From assembly GCA_034431895.1 (NCBI GenBank), contig DAOUCM010000062.1:1-18440 (forward strand): DNA of 18,440 nucleotides. Reading direction: 5' to 3'. The notes under the pieces are model-generated. The model worked only from the letters and a program-made list of their open reading frames with translations, had not been told where the DNA came from and did not search any database. The DNA comes from JAABUE01 sp034431895 (GTDB taxonomy: Bacteria; Chloroflexota; Anaerolineae; Anaerolineales; Villigracilaceae). Made by a program: the position numbers and the translations under genes. Within the stretch, counting starts at the first letter, position 1; each line of letters starts with the position of its first letter. Positions 1-7,177 of the stretch are shown in pieces.

Positions 1-3000
1 GCAGATGGCCAGCCCATCGAAAGCGTGGAAGAAATGTTCTGGCGGGTAGCCTGGCATGTAGCCAAGGTTGAAGAGACTTGGGGGGGCGATGCAATGGCGC
101 GCGCAATAGAGTTCTACCACCTGCTAACCAGCAAAAAGTTCTTCCCCAATTCCCCGACCTTCACCGGAGCCGGCACGCCGCTCGGACAATTAGCCGCGTG
201 TTTTACCGCTGACATGCGCGTCACCACATCCCAGGGAGTGAAACGAATCGAGCATTTGGAAATAGGCGATCAGGTGTTGACACATGCTGGTCGTTTCAGA
301 CCCGTCACCCAGTTGTTTCGACGCGCCTACCACGGAGAATTGCTGCGAATTAAAGTGAGGTCTATTGGAACAACCATGGAAGTTACGCCGGAGCATCCGA
401 TTCTTACAGAGAAAGGATGGGTCAAAGCGGGCGACTTGCAGGTTGGCGACCGAGTTGCAATTGGCTTTCCAAAAGGAACGAACATCGCTCCTCATTTCGA
501 TCTTGCTGCATCTGAATATGCTGCCGAATTGGAGTTGCAGGAAAACGAAGTTGCTGTACCAGTTCGTCGCCCCAGTACATATCAAAATTTCGAAAGACAG
601 GCAGAATGGGTAAACCGGTACATAGAAGTAACGCCCGACACACGTTACATCAGGAAGACAATCGTTCGAGACAACGAACAGGTTTACTTCGAAGTCGAAT
701 CCATCAACCGTCAAAACTATGACGGCGTTGTCTACAATTGCGAAGTGGACGAGGATCATAGTTACGTCACCGAAGGCGTAATCGTTCACAATTGTTTCGT
801 CCTCCCCATTACCGATGACATGGGACGCGACCCGGCCGGCATCTTCCAAACCCTGCGCGACGCGGCGCTCATCCAGCAAACCGGCGGCGGCAACGGTTTC
901 TCCTTCTCGCGCCTGCGGCCCAAGGGCGCGCTGGTGCAATCTTCCGCCGGCCAGGCCACAGGGCCGGTCGGTTTCCTGCGCGTCTACGACCATGCTTTTG
1001 GCGAGATCGCCCAGGGGGGGTGTTTATTACCCGAAACCCTCGTCTTTACGGCCAACGGTCTCTTGCGGCTGGATGAGATCGTCAATTTGAGTGTGGAAGG
1101 CTGGCAGGAGCATACTTTGTCTGTTCCTACGGATGAAGGAATAAAAACTTCGCCGCGCGGCTTCAATAACGGCGTGGCGAAAATTCTGCGCGTTCACACT
1201 CGTGAAGGATTGAGCATTGCTGGCACGCCGAATCACAAAGTAAAGGTAATGACCGACTTTGGGCCGCAGTGGAAGGAACTGCAGAACCTTGCGCCGGGCG
1301 ATTGGATCGTCGTGCGGTTGGGCGAACATACGGGGCGTTTGCAGGTTTTGAAGAAGCCCGTGAAAAGACACGGCAACCAGGCAATGCCCGAATTGCCCTC
1401 CATTCTGGATGAGGAATTCGCATTTTTCCTCGGTTATCTTACCGGAGATGGTTTCGTGGCAAAAAGTGACGACGACCATCGTGTGGGCGTGAGCGTGGCC
1501 CACAATTCCTACCTGATGGAGGAGATGCCCGCGTTGATGGAAAGGCTCTTCCATGTAAACGTTCATAAAATGCAAAAACCAAACGACCGTTCAGCGACCT
1601 TTATGATGGACAACCGGGCGATTAAAGAGTTCCTGCTAATGAACGGCCTGGAAAAGGGAAGAAGCCGCGAGGCGTTCGTGCCGCGCTTGATTCGACAATC
1701 CCCGCCGAATATTGTCGGCGCGTATTTGCGCGGATTGTTCGAAGCGGACGGATCGTTAACGCATGGATACCCAACCCTCACCACTTCCTCCGCGCGGCTG
1801 GCTCGTGAAGTTTCGACATTGTTGATTGGCTTGGGATGTCCTGTCGGTATTCGCACGATTTCGGCTGGGCTGGATCGCTGGGGCGATTCCGAAACGTATC
1901 AGGTAAAAATCTCCTCGACCGTTGGTTTGCAGGCTTGGCGCGAAAAAATTGGGTGCGACAAGCGTTCGCGATTTGTTGCTGCTTACTCTTGGGAAAGCGA
2001 TTTGCGCCGCGAGACATCCCATGTCTTGCCGAATCCGAAATACTGGCTGCAAGCCGCGCTGGATGAAATCACCCTGGAGCAAATAGATAAAAGGGGACGC
2101 GGCCAGCAAATCAATTTCCGCGCTGCCGAACCGCGCCTGCGCCGCAAACTTTTACGCTACATACGGGGCAGACGCAACTTGACCTGGTCGGGATACGAGT
2201 TATTGAAGCGTGAATATCCCGAGACGTTCGAAAATACGCCCTCCGCAGAAGGCTATTGGTTCGTGGAGGTTCACGGTGTCGAAGAAGCGGGTAGCGCGCT
2301 TACACTCGATCTCGAAGTCGCAGATAACCATACGTATCTCGCTTATGGCATGGTGACACACAACACCCGCCGCGGCGCCAACATGGCCGTTCTGCGCGTA
2401 GACCATCCAGACATCGAAGAGTTCATCACCTGCAAAACAGACGAAAATCACATCACCAACTTCAACATCTCGGTTGGCATCACCGACGCCTTCATGCGCG
2501 CCGTCAAGGAAGACAAGGAATGGGAACTGCGCTTCCCCGACGTGAACGACCCCAAATATCGCGAATACGGCAAAGGCACGCTCGAACAGGCCGAGGCGGC
2601 CGGCGTGCCAATCCGCGTCTACAAAAAGGTCAAAGCGCGTGAACTGTTCCAAAAAATCGTGGAGCAAGCGCACCACAACGGCGAACCAGGCGTGTTGTTT
2701 TTGGATGCGGCAAATCGCAGCAATCCCGTGCCGCACCTCTACCCGCTGGAGGCGACCAATCCGTGCGGCGAGCAATGGCTCGGACCTTACGAAAACTGCT
2801 GCCTCGGCTCGGTCAACCTCAACGAACACTGCGGCCCCGACGGCACGGTAGATTGGGAACTCCTGCGCCAGAGCGTCGTCACCGCCACCCGCTTCCTGGA
2901 TGACGTGGTCGAAGCCAACGCCTACGTTCCCGCCGTGCCACAATTGAAAGAGGCCGCCCATCGCGCTCGCCGCATCGGGCTGGGTATCATGGGGCTGGCC

Positions 3001-4419
3001 GATTTGATGTATCATGCCGGTGTGCGCTACGGCTCGAAGGAAGGGCAGGAGTTCGGCGCACAGGTGATGGAATTCGTCCGCTACCACGCTATGCTGACCA
3101 GCATCGAACTGGCGCAAGAGCGCGGCCCCTTCCCGGCCATCCAGGGCAGCCTCTACGACATGGACGATTTGAAGTGGCGTCCGCCCAAGCCACTGACTCC
3201 CTATCAGGATAACTGGGGCCGGCTCGAGGTCCAGTGGGAGGCGGTGGTGGAAGGCATCCGCAAGCATGGCATTCGCAACGCCGCGCAGACCACCGTCGCA
3301 CCGACCGGCACCATCGCCACCGTCGCCGGCTGCGAGGGCTACGGCTGTGAGCCGGTCTTTGCGTTGGCCTATATCCGTCACGTCAACGACAAGGGCAAAG
3401 ACCTGCAACTCACCTACGCCAGCCCCCGCTTCGAGGCCGCCTTGCAGCAAGCCGGTCTGGGCGAGGAGAAACGCCAGGAAATCATCGAACAGGTGATGCG
3501 CGAAGGCACCTGCCAGGGCATCGCCGAGGTACCAGAAGACATCCGCAAAGTCTATGTCGTCTCATCCGACATTAGCGCCGAGGAACATGTGCACATGCAG
3601 GCTGCCCTGCAAGCCTTCGTAGACAACAGCCTGTCCAAGACCATCAACTTCCCCGAAACCGCCACGGTGGACGATGTGGCCCGGGCGTATTTGCTGGCGT
3701 GGGAATTGGGCGCCAAAGGCATCACCGTATATGTGACCGGCTCGCGCGAAAAGGTGGTGCTGGAAACCCGAGCCACAGCCGAGAAAAAGACGACCGCCGC
3801 GCCTCCAACCAAGCCTGAGGCTGCTTCCGCTTCCCCGGCTCCCACCTCGCCTGAGGAGACAGTGTCCCTATGGCACGGCAGCAAGAAACCACGCCCGCGC
3901 GCCCTGCTGGGAAGAACCTACAGCGTAGAAACACCGCTTGGCAAAGCCTTCATCACCGTCAACGAAAACGGCGGCGATCAGCCTTTCGAGGTGTTCATCA
4001 ATACGGCCAAGGCTGGCTCCGAGACAGCCGCCGTCTCGGAAGCCATTGGGCGGCTCATCTCTTACCTGCTGCGGCTGGCTTCGCCCATTGCGCCATTGGA
4101 CCGTATGCGCGAAATTGTGCGCCAGTTGAGCGGCATTGGAGGAGGGCGTTCGCTTGGCTTCGGCCCCAACCGCGTGCGTTCTCTGCCCGACGGCGTTGGT
4201 CAGGTCATCGAAATGTACCTGCGGGAAAAAGACGGCATGAAGGATATTCCCCAGGAGGGTAAAATACCAGGCAACGGCGGCCACCTGCTGGAAAAGGAAG
4301 CCGAAATGGCCGCACAAACGCCCCGCATTGGCGACCTTTGCCCAGAGTGCGGCGAGGCGGCGGTTGTCAACGAGGAAGGCTGCCGCAAGTGTTACGCTTG
4401 CGGTTATAGCGAATGCTAA
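1..4419 (+). CDS. nrdJ: Adenosylcobalamin-dependent (class II) ribonucleotide reductase, 5'-partial, with two inteins
   Basis: Reduces ribonucleotides to deoxyribonucleotides in the cytoplasm using a radical generated from adenosylcobalamin. The frame is open from base 1, so the true start lies upstream; the GTG at 25 is only the first start-like codon inside. About 1472 codons are visible, and removing two inteins (198 and 448 aa) leaves 826 residues. Family landmarks in the exteins: the N-terminal redox Cys at 793-795 (AA/CFVLPI after splicing), the TRRGANM segment from 2365, NPCGE with the thiyl-radical Cys at 2764-2766, the partner redox Cys in the CCLGSVNL stretch near 2797-2802, and APTGTIA near 3298. 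An Ala/Pro/Thr-rich linker (about 3775-3870) joins the barrel to a C-terminal domain ending in a CPEC...CRKCYACGYSEC zinc-ribbon-like tail, as in long NrdJ proteins. It converges on the methyltransferase gene across a hairpin repeat. Family assignment is firm; only the N-terminus is missing. Confidence 0.95.
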   Translation, partial: ADGQPIESVEEMFWRVAWHVAKVEETWGGDAMARAIEFYHLLTSKKFFPNSPTFTGAGTPLGQLAACFTADMRVTTSQGVKRIEHLEIGDQVLTHAGRFRPVTQLFRRAYHGELLRIKVRSIGTTMEVTPEHPILTEKGWVKAGDLQVGDRVAIGFPKGTNIAPHFDLAASEYAAELELQENEVAVPVRRPSTYQNFERQAEWVNRYIEVTPDTRYIRKTIVRDNEQVYFEVESINRQNYDGVVYNCEVDEDHSYVTEGVIVHNCFVLPITDDMGRDPAGIFQTLRDAALIQQTGGGNGFSFSRLRPKGALVQSSAGQATGPVGFLRVYDHAFGEIAQGGCLLPETLVFTANGLLRLDEIVNLSVEGWQEHTLSVPTDEGIKTSPRGFNNGVAKILRVHTREGLSIAGTPNHKVKVMTDFGPQWKELQNLAPGDWIVVRLGEHTGRLQVLKKPVKRHGNQAMPELPSILDEEFAFFLGYLTGDGFVAKSDDDHRVGVSVAHNSYLMEEMPALMERLFHVNVHKMQKPNDRSATFMMDNRAIKEFLLMNGLEKGRSREAFVPRLIRQSPPNIVGAYLRGLFEADGSLTHGYPTLTTSSARLAREVSTLLIGLGCPVGIRTISAGLDRWGDSETYQVKISSTVGLQAWREKIGCDKRSRFVAAYSWESDLRRETSHVLPNPKYWLQAALDEITLEQIDKRGRGQQINFRAAEPRLRRKLLRYIRGRRNLTWSGYELLKREYPETFENTPSAEGYWFVEVHGVEEAGSALTLDLEVADNHTYLAYGMVTHNTRRGANMAVLRVDHPDIEEFITCKTDENHITNFNISVGITDAFMRAVKEDKEWELRFPDVNDPKYREYGKGTLEQAEAAGVPIRVYKKVKARELFQKIVEQAHHNGEPGVLFLDAANRSNPVPHLYPLEATNPCGEQWLGPYENCCLGSVNLNEHCGPDGTVDWELLRQSVVTATRFLDDVVEANAYVPAVPQLKEAAHRARRIGLGIMGLADLMYHAGVRYGSKEGQEFGAQVMEFVRYHAMLTSIELAQERGPFPAIQGSLYDMDDLKWRPPKPLTPYQDNWGRLEVQWEAVVEGIRKHGIRNAAQTTVAPTGTIATVAGCEGYGCEPVFALAYIRHVNDKGKDLQLTYASPRFEAALQQAGLGEEKRQEIIEQVMREGTCQGIAEVPEDIRKVYVVSSDISAEEHVHMQAALQAFVDNSLSKTINFPETATVDDVARAYLLAWELGAKGITVYVTGSREKVVLETRATAEKKTTAAPPTKPEAASASPAPTSPEETVSLWHGSKKPRPRALLGRTYSVETPLGKAFITVNENGGDQPFEVFINTAKAGSETAAVSEAIGRLISYLLRLASPIAPLDRMREIVRQLSGIGGGRSLGFGPNRVRSLPDGVGQVIEMYLREKDGMKDIPQEGKIPGNGGHLLEKEAEMAAQTPRIGDLCPECGEAAVVNEEGCRKCYACGYSEC
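199..792 (+). other. Intein 1 in NrdJ: mini-intein without recognisable endonuclease (198 aa)
   Basis: In-frame protein-splicing element. It begins with Cys (TGT at 199-201; CFTADMRV) and ends VIVHN at 778-792, followed by Cys +1 of the host (793-795). Splicing motifs are visible: block A with the nucleophilic Cys1 and an EIGDQVL-type segment, block B TPEH (the T-x-x-H signature) at about residues 60-63 of the intein, block F around YNCEVDEDHSYV, and block G with the His-Asn pair. Between blocks B and F lie roughly 90 residues with no LAGLIDADG or HNH signature, longer than a minimal splicing domain, so this may be a degraded endonuclease insert. Base composition is lower in GC than the host: 28 of 60 bases in 361-420 against 43 of 60 in 901-960. 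The +1 residue is the host's redox-active cysteine, so activity requires splicing. Confidence 0.9.
1021..2364 (+). mobile_element. Intein 2 in NrdJ: full-length intein with LAGLIDADG homing endonuclease (448 aa)
   Basis: In-frame splicing element bounded by Cys1 (TGT 1021-1023; CLLPETLVFTANG) and MVTHN (to 2364), with Thr +1 (ACC 2365-2367) of the host TRRGANM segment; the host reads IAQGG/TRRGANM after splicing. Splicing motifs: block A, block B GTPNH (T-x-x-H) near 1225-1240, block F LEVADNHTYLAYG and block G THN. A two-motif LAGLIDADG endonuclease lies between: LGYLTGDGFV at about 1429-1458 and YLRGLFEADGS at about 1723-1755, both keeping the acidic Asp expected for metal binding. It therefore looks capable of homing into intein-less nrdJ alleles. 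The frame is intact with no internal stop. Line 1201-1260 has 28 GC of 60, below the neighbouring host sequence. Cleavage activity and target site are inferred, not shown. Confidence 0.92.
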
Positions 4420-4432
4420 TACAGCACAAGGT

Positions 4433-4486
4433 TTCGGCCTCCGAAGTCTCCAGGCTTCGGAGGCCGAAGTCTCAGGCTTCGGAGCC
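4433..4486. repeat. Palindromic tandem repeat between convergent nrdJ and methyltransferase gene
   Basis: A perfect 14-base inverted repeat TTCGGCCTCCGAAG (4433-4446) / CTTCGGAGGCCGAA (4455-4468) with an 8-base loop. The same stretch can be read as two tandem 23-base units (4441-4463 and 4464-4486), each a CCGAAG...CTTCGG hairpin. It lies 14 bases after the nrdJ stop and runs over the stop codon of the convergent gene (TGA at 4472-4474 on the minus strand). It may act as a bidirectional transcription stop or mRNA 3' stabiliser, although no T-run follows. A 22-base part (4441-4462) recurs at 16487-16508 with one mismatch. Confidence 0.8.
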
Positions 4487-5902
4487 CTTAATCCAAGCCT
4501 GAATGAAGGCTTCTCCCTTGGCCATCACTTCCTCATAATCTGCCGGCACAGCCAGGTCTGCCAATAACGCGCGGGTCTTCTCGCGCAGCACCTGGTGCGC
4601 AGACGGCTGCCCCTCGGCCTGCCACTTCTCCATCGTCCAGCGCGGATAGACGCGGCTCACGTAATAGCCCGTCTTGTAATTCTTCAAAGTCGAAGGGGAC
4701 GACAGGAAACTGCCGCCCGGCCCCACCCTGGCAATCTCATCCAGCGCAGCCTGCGCCTCGTCCAACTGGAAGCCTTCTGCAAAACGCAGCGCCTGTTCGA
4801 TCACTTCGTGGACATGCACAATGGTCGCAGGAGAAATCGTCTTCGAGCCTAAACTATCGCCCACGAAGGGGGCCAGCCCGCCCTTCGTGAGAGAAAACGT
4901 GAGCGTATTCATCCAATACGTATCGGCGGCGATCAAATCCATGCCCCAGCCGGTACCGCTGCCCGAGGTGCCGCAGTGCGGCAGATTGTAATGCGCCATC
5001 ATCTCTGCACAAGCCAGATTCAACAAGATGCTTTGTGGGTCGTAGAAATTCAGCATGGACTTCATATCGAAATACACCGGCAGCATCCCCAGCAAAACAG
5101 GCGTCCCCGGCTTCATCACCTGGCTGATGGTCAGGCCAGCCAGCAATTCGGCCAGCAACAATGCCAGTGTGCCGGCCGGCGTCAGCGGCGTAGAAGCGCC
5201 TGCCATGCTGTAATTGGAGAAGATGAACGGCAGTCCGCGCTCGACCGCCGCCTCCATTTTCAACAGGGTGCCGGAATCCATCACCAGCGGTGAGACCGGG
5301 TTGAAATAGGGCAACACGAACGGCTTTTCTCCCAGTCCGCTGCCATGCACATGCTCGAACATCTCCAACACCGGCGCGAAAGCATATTCGTCCGAGACCA
5401 ACAGCACCAACGGCTTGCTGGTGTTGGCAAAATGCTCCAAACTGCCATACAAGTCGCTCAAGGACTCCGGCACATCGCGCACGATACCGGGCGTCGAAAT
5501 CACATCGTACAGCGGCAAGGCATCCCCCAGCCGCGTCAGAGACCGCAGGTGAGCGCGCGTGAACAATTCCAAAGTCTCGTTCAGCGGCTCCTGGTAATAC
5601 AGCGCCGTCACACCCACGCCAAAGCGCAAACGATCGTTTCCCAGCGTAAAGACCGCCTTGCCGCGTCGGTCATACATGGGGATGGTGGACGGCGCAGAGC
5701 GAATGGCCTCTTCCACCAATTCGGGCGACAACTGCACGCTTCGTCCCTGGACCCGCGCCTGCCCGGTCCTCTTCAGCCGCTCTACAACGGACGGCGAGTC
5801 CACGCGCACGCCGGTTTCGGATAGAATGCGCAGAGCGTAAGAATGCACCTGCTGGATTTGATCTTCAGTGAGCAAGGTCAATTTTGGCCGAACATTGTTC
5901 AC
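4472..5902 (-). CDS. Trimethylamine methyltransferase (MttB) superfamily protein, non-pyrrolysine type
   Basis: Predicted cytoplasmic methyltransferase that would transfer a methyl group from a methylamine or betaine-like substrate to a corrinoid protein. I recognise the MttB family from the N-terminal segment (LTEDQIQQVHSYALRILSET), the central glycine-rich run around HCGTSGSGTGWG, and the C-terminal GGSFLSSPSTLKNY region. It is 476 aa from the chosen start, a usual family length. No in-frame amber codon occurs, so it belongs with the non-pyrrolysine homologues whose known members act on quaternary amines; the substrate here is unknown. The frame is open up to 6010, but that extension is translated repeat DNA. 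The GTG at 5900-5902 has an AAGGAG six bases upstream and is the likely start. No corrinoid protein or reactivase gene lies alongside. The final residues (GSEA, stop) are encoded by the neighbouring palindromic repeat. Confidence 0.85.
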   Translation of the reverse strand: MNNVRPKLTLLTEDQIQQVHSYALRILSETGVRVDSPSVVERLKRTGQARVQGRSVQLSPELVEEAIRSAPSTIPMYDRRGKAVFTLGNDRLRFGVGVTALYYQEPLNETLELFTRAHLRSLTRLGDALPLYDVISTPGIVRDVPESLSDLYGSLEHFANTSKPLVLLVSDEYAFAPVLEMFEHVHGSGLGEKPFVLPYFNPVSPLVMDSGTLLKMEAAVERGLPFIFSNYSMAGASTPLTPAGTLALLLAELLAGLTISQVMKPGTPVLLGMLPVYFDMKSMLNFYDPQSILLNLACAEMMAHYNLPHCGTSGSGTGWGMDLIAADTYWMNTLTFSLTKGGLAPFVGDSLGSKTISPATIVHVHEVIEQALRFAEGFQLDEAQAALDEIARVGPGGSFLSSPSTLKNYKTGYYVSRVYPRWTMEKWQAEGQPSAHQVLREKTRALLADLAVPADYEEVMAKGEAFIQAWIKGSEA

Positions 5903-5908
5903 AAGCGA

Positions 5909-5914
5909 CTCCTT
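5909..5914 (-). promoter_or_regulatory. Ribosome binding site deciding the methyltransferase start
   Basis: AAGGAG on the minus strand, six bases before the GTG at 5902. It favours this start over the more upstream in-frame ATG at 6010, whose first 36 codons would be repeat-derived. Confidence 0.75.
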
Positions 5915-5938
5915 CACTTTTGCCCATACAATTGCCCT

Positions 5939-5965
5939 AAAAGCCTTCGGGACGGTTATCCCGAA
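5939..5965 (-). terminator. Second, identical intrinsic terminator-like hairpin (copy 1)
   Basis: Same 7-base stem and 6-base loop (5946-5965) followed by GGCTTTT on the minus strand. It lies 37 bases upstream of the methyltransferase start codon, so it could back up the first terminator or act in that gene's leader as an attenuator-like structure. In the plus direction, the long stem 5942-5957/5982-5997 is followed by CAGTTTT, so the element may work both ways. Confidence 0.5.
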
Positions 5966-6021
5966 CTGGGTACTTTCTTTGAACCGTCCCGAAGGCTCAG
6001 TTTTGCCCATACAATTGCTCT

Positions 6022-6048
6022 AAAAGCCTTCGGGACGGTTATCCCGAA
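6022..6048 (-). terminator. Probable intrinsic terminator of the mre-min-gltX-hydrolase run (copy 2)
   Basis: On the minus strand TTCGGGA and TCCCGAA form a 7-base stem with a 6-base loop (6029-6048), followed after GGC by a TTTT run (6025-6022). It starts just past the hydrolase stop at 6055, where a transcript from mreB or minC would end. The short T-run makes it moderate in strength. Confidence 0.6.
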
Positions 6049-6054
6049 CTGGCG

Positions 6055-7167
6055 TTACTTTACATACGCATCGAAAAAGTGCGCCGAACGCTCCATGAAC
6101 GCATACCACTGGTCTGCCAGGAAAGAGTGGCCTTCGCCGGGGTAGGCAAACAATTCGGCCTGCTTGCCAGCCTGAACGAAGCCCTCATAGGCTTTTTTAG
6201 ACCATTCGGGCGGCGTACCGCCATAGGATTCCCCGTCAGCGGTGCCGTAGTTGATTTGAACGGGAGCAGTCACCTCGTCCAGAAAATGAAGCGCGGATAC
6301 TTGTCGCAGTAAAGCCGGGTCTTCAGCGGCGTCCTGGTAGGCCTGAATCAAGCCGGCCGGCAAGTCGAGCGGCAGGATGTCGGAGGAATTGCAACCATAC
6401 AGGCGTTCCCCGCTGGCAATATCGCCAATGCAGCCGGGCCCCCAACGGGCGATGATGTCCGCATCGTCGGCGCTGACGGTGGAATACAACACCCCAGCAC
6501 GGATTCGTCCAGGGTGCAGAACCGCATCTACCGTCAACACCTTCAGGGTCACTCCGCCGCCCATGCTGTGTCCCCACATGCCAATATGCTGGGGATCGGC
6601 TTGCGGCAAGGAAGGTATGGCATCCAGTAAGTTGATCACGTCAATCACCAAGCCAGAATAGAACAGGCTGTAACCAACATCCGAGCCGCCCCAACTGCGA
6701 TAATCGGAAGAAAGCGTCAAGTAGCCATAGCGGTTGAGAAAGGATGCAGCGCGGTCCGTCCCATCGCCAGAACGATAGACACTGCGGCTAAAAAAACCAT
6801 GATTCATGACAATGACCGGGAAAGGCGCTTTGCCCCTTTTGGGAACCTGCATGACGCCGGTGATGGTCAGGCCGTCGGAAGGATATTCGATGAGGTAAGC
6901 CGTGTAATCTTCCGTTTCGGCAATTTGCTCGCCGATGCGAATGGCGCCGCTTTGGTACTCGTGCTGACGCAGGCCCTGAATGGTGTAGGGAAAAATCCAT
7001 TGTGCCGTAGTGGGCGTAGCGGTAGGACTGGGTGTCAGCGTAGGCGGCGCACTGGTGACGATGGTCACGCGCGCGGTAGGCAGATTTTCCACACGGACAG
7101 ATTCGTTCTGCGCCAGGCAGGCAGACACAAGGCCAAGCATCAGCAAGGCAAGCAACAAGGCGCGCAT
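6055..7167 (-). CDS. Exported alpha/beta-hydrolase (dienelactone hydrolase-like), probable lipoprotein
   Basis: Serine hydrolase of the alpha/beta fold; the substrate is not predictable. From the ATG at 7167 the N-terminus is a signal peptide with lipobox VSAC (Cys17), followed by a Thr/Pro-rich spacer (PTLTPSPTATPTT), which suggests membrane anchoring outside the cytoplasm. Catalytic features: an oxyanion-type NHGFF segment, nucleophile Ser201 in GHSMGGG, probable acid Asp311 in GTADGES, and His347 in GEGHSF. Length is 370 aa. An ATG at 7200 would add 11 residues and overlap gltX; I prefer 7167 because it puts the signal peptide at the very N-terminus and leaves a 10-base gap after the gltX stop. 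No strong ribosome site is visible, so translation may be coupled to gltX. It is the last gene before the twin repeat terminators. Confidence 0.85.
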   Translation of the reverse strand: MRALLLALLMLGLVSACLAQNESVRVENLPTARVTIVTSAPPTLTPSPTATPTTAQWIFPYTIQGLRQHEYQSGAIRIGEQIAETEDYTAYLIEYPSDGLTITGVMQVPKRGKAPFPVIVMNHGFFSRSVYRSGDGTDRAASFLNRYGYLTLSSDYRSWGGSDVGYSLFYSGLVIDVINLLDAIPSLPQADPQHIGMWGHSMGGGVTLKVLTVDAVLHPGRIRAGVLYSTVSADDADIIARWGPGCIGDIASGERLYGCNSSDILPLDLPAGLIQAYQDAAEDPALLRQVSALHFLDEVTAPVQINYGTADGESYGGTPPEWSKKAYEGFVQAGKQAELFAYPGEGHSFLADQWYAFMERSAHFFDAYVK

Positions 7168-7177
7168 GGGCAAAGCG

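Larger units (their letters stand above)
5918..6052. repeat. Two 52-base direct repeats with an inverted arm between them
   Basis: Unit 1 (5918-5969) and unit 2 (6001-6052) are identical except for one base (GCCC versus GCTC) and are spaced 83 bases apart. Each begins TTTTGCCCATACAATTGC and ends ATCCCGAACTGG. Both carry the arm AGCCTTCGGGACGGTT (5942-5957 and 6025-6040), while the region between them holds its exact reverse complement AACCGTCCCGAAGGCT (5982-5997). The middle arm can pair with either neighbour in a 16-base stem. Together they fill nearly the whole 152-base gap between the hydrolase stop and the methyltransferase start. A third related copy lies upstream of mreB (16444-16491). 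Confidence 0.9.

Noticed and set aside
1..198. Cobalamin riboswitch controlling nrdJ
   Set aside because: The window begins inside the coding region; no leader is visible, so nothing can be said.
190..993. Minus-strand open frame of 267 codons opposite nrdJ and intein 1
   Set aside because: Antisense shadow; no ribosome site or family resemblance, while the plus strand has clear RNR and intein motifs.
2200..3450. Minus-strand open frame of 416 codons opposite nrdJ
   Set aside because: Shadow of GC-rich coding DNA; composition is rich in Val, Ala, Gly and His without motifs, and the plus strand carries NPCGE and APTGTIA.
4420..4440. Strong Rho-independent terminator for nrdJ
   Set aside because: The hairpin that follows is clear but has no T-run on the plus strand, so it is listed only as a repeat.
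5903..6054. CRISPR array
   Set aside because: Only two direct copies with an inverted arm between them and no uniform spacer series; it fits a palindromic intergenic repeat.
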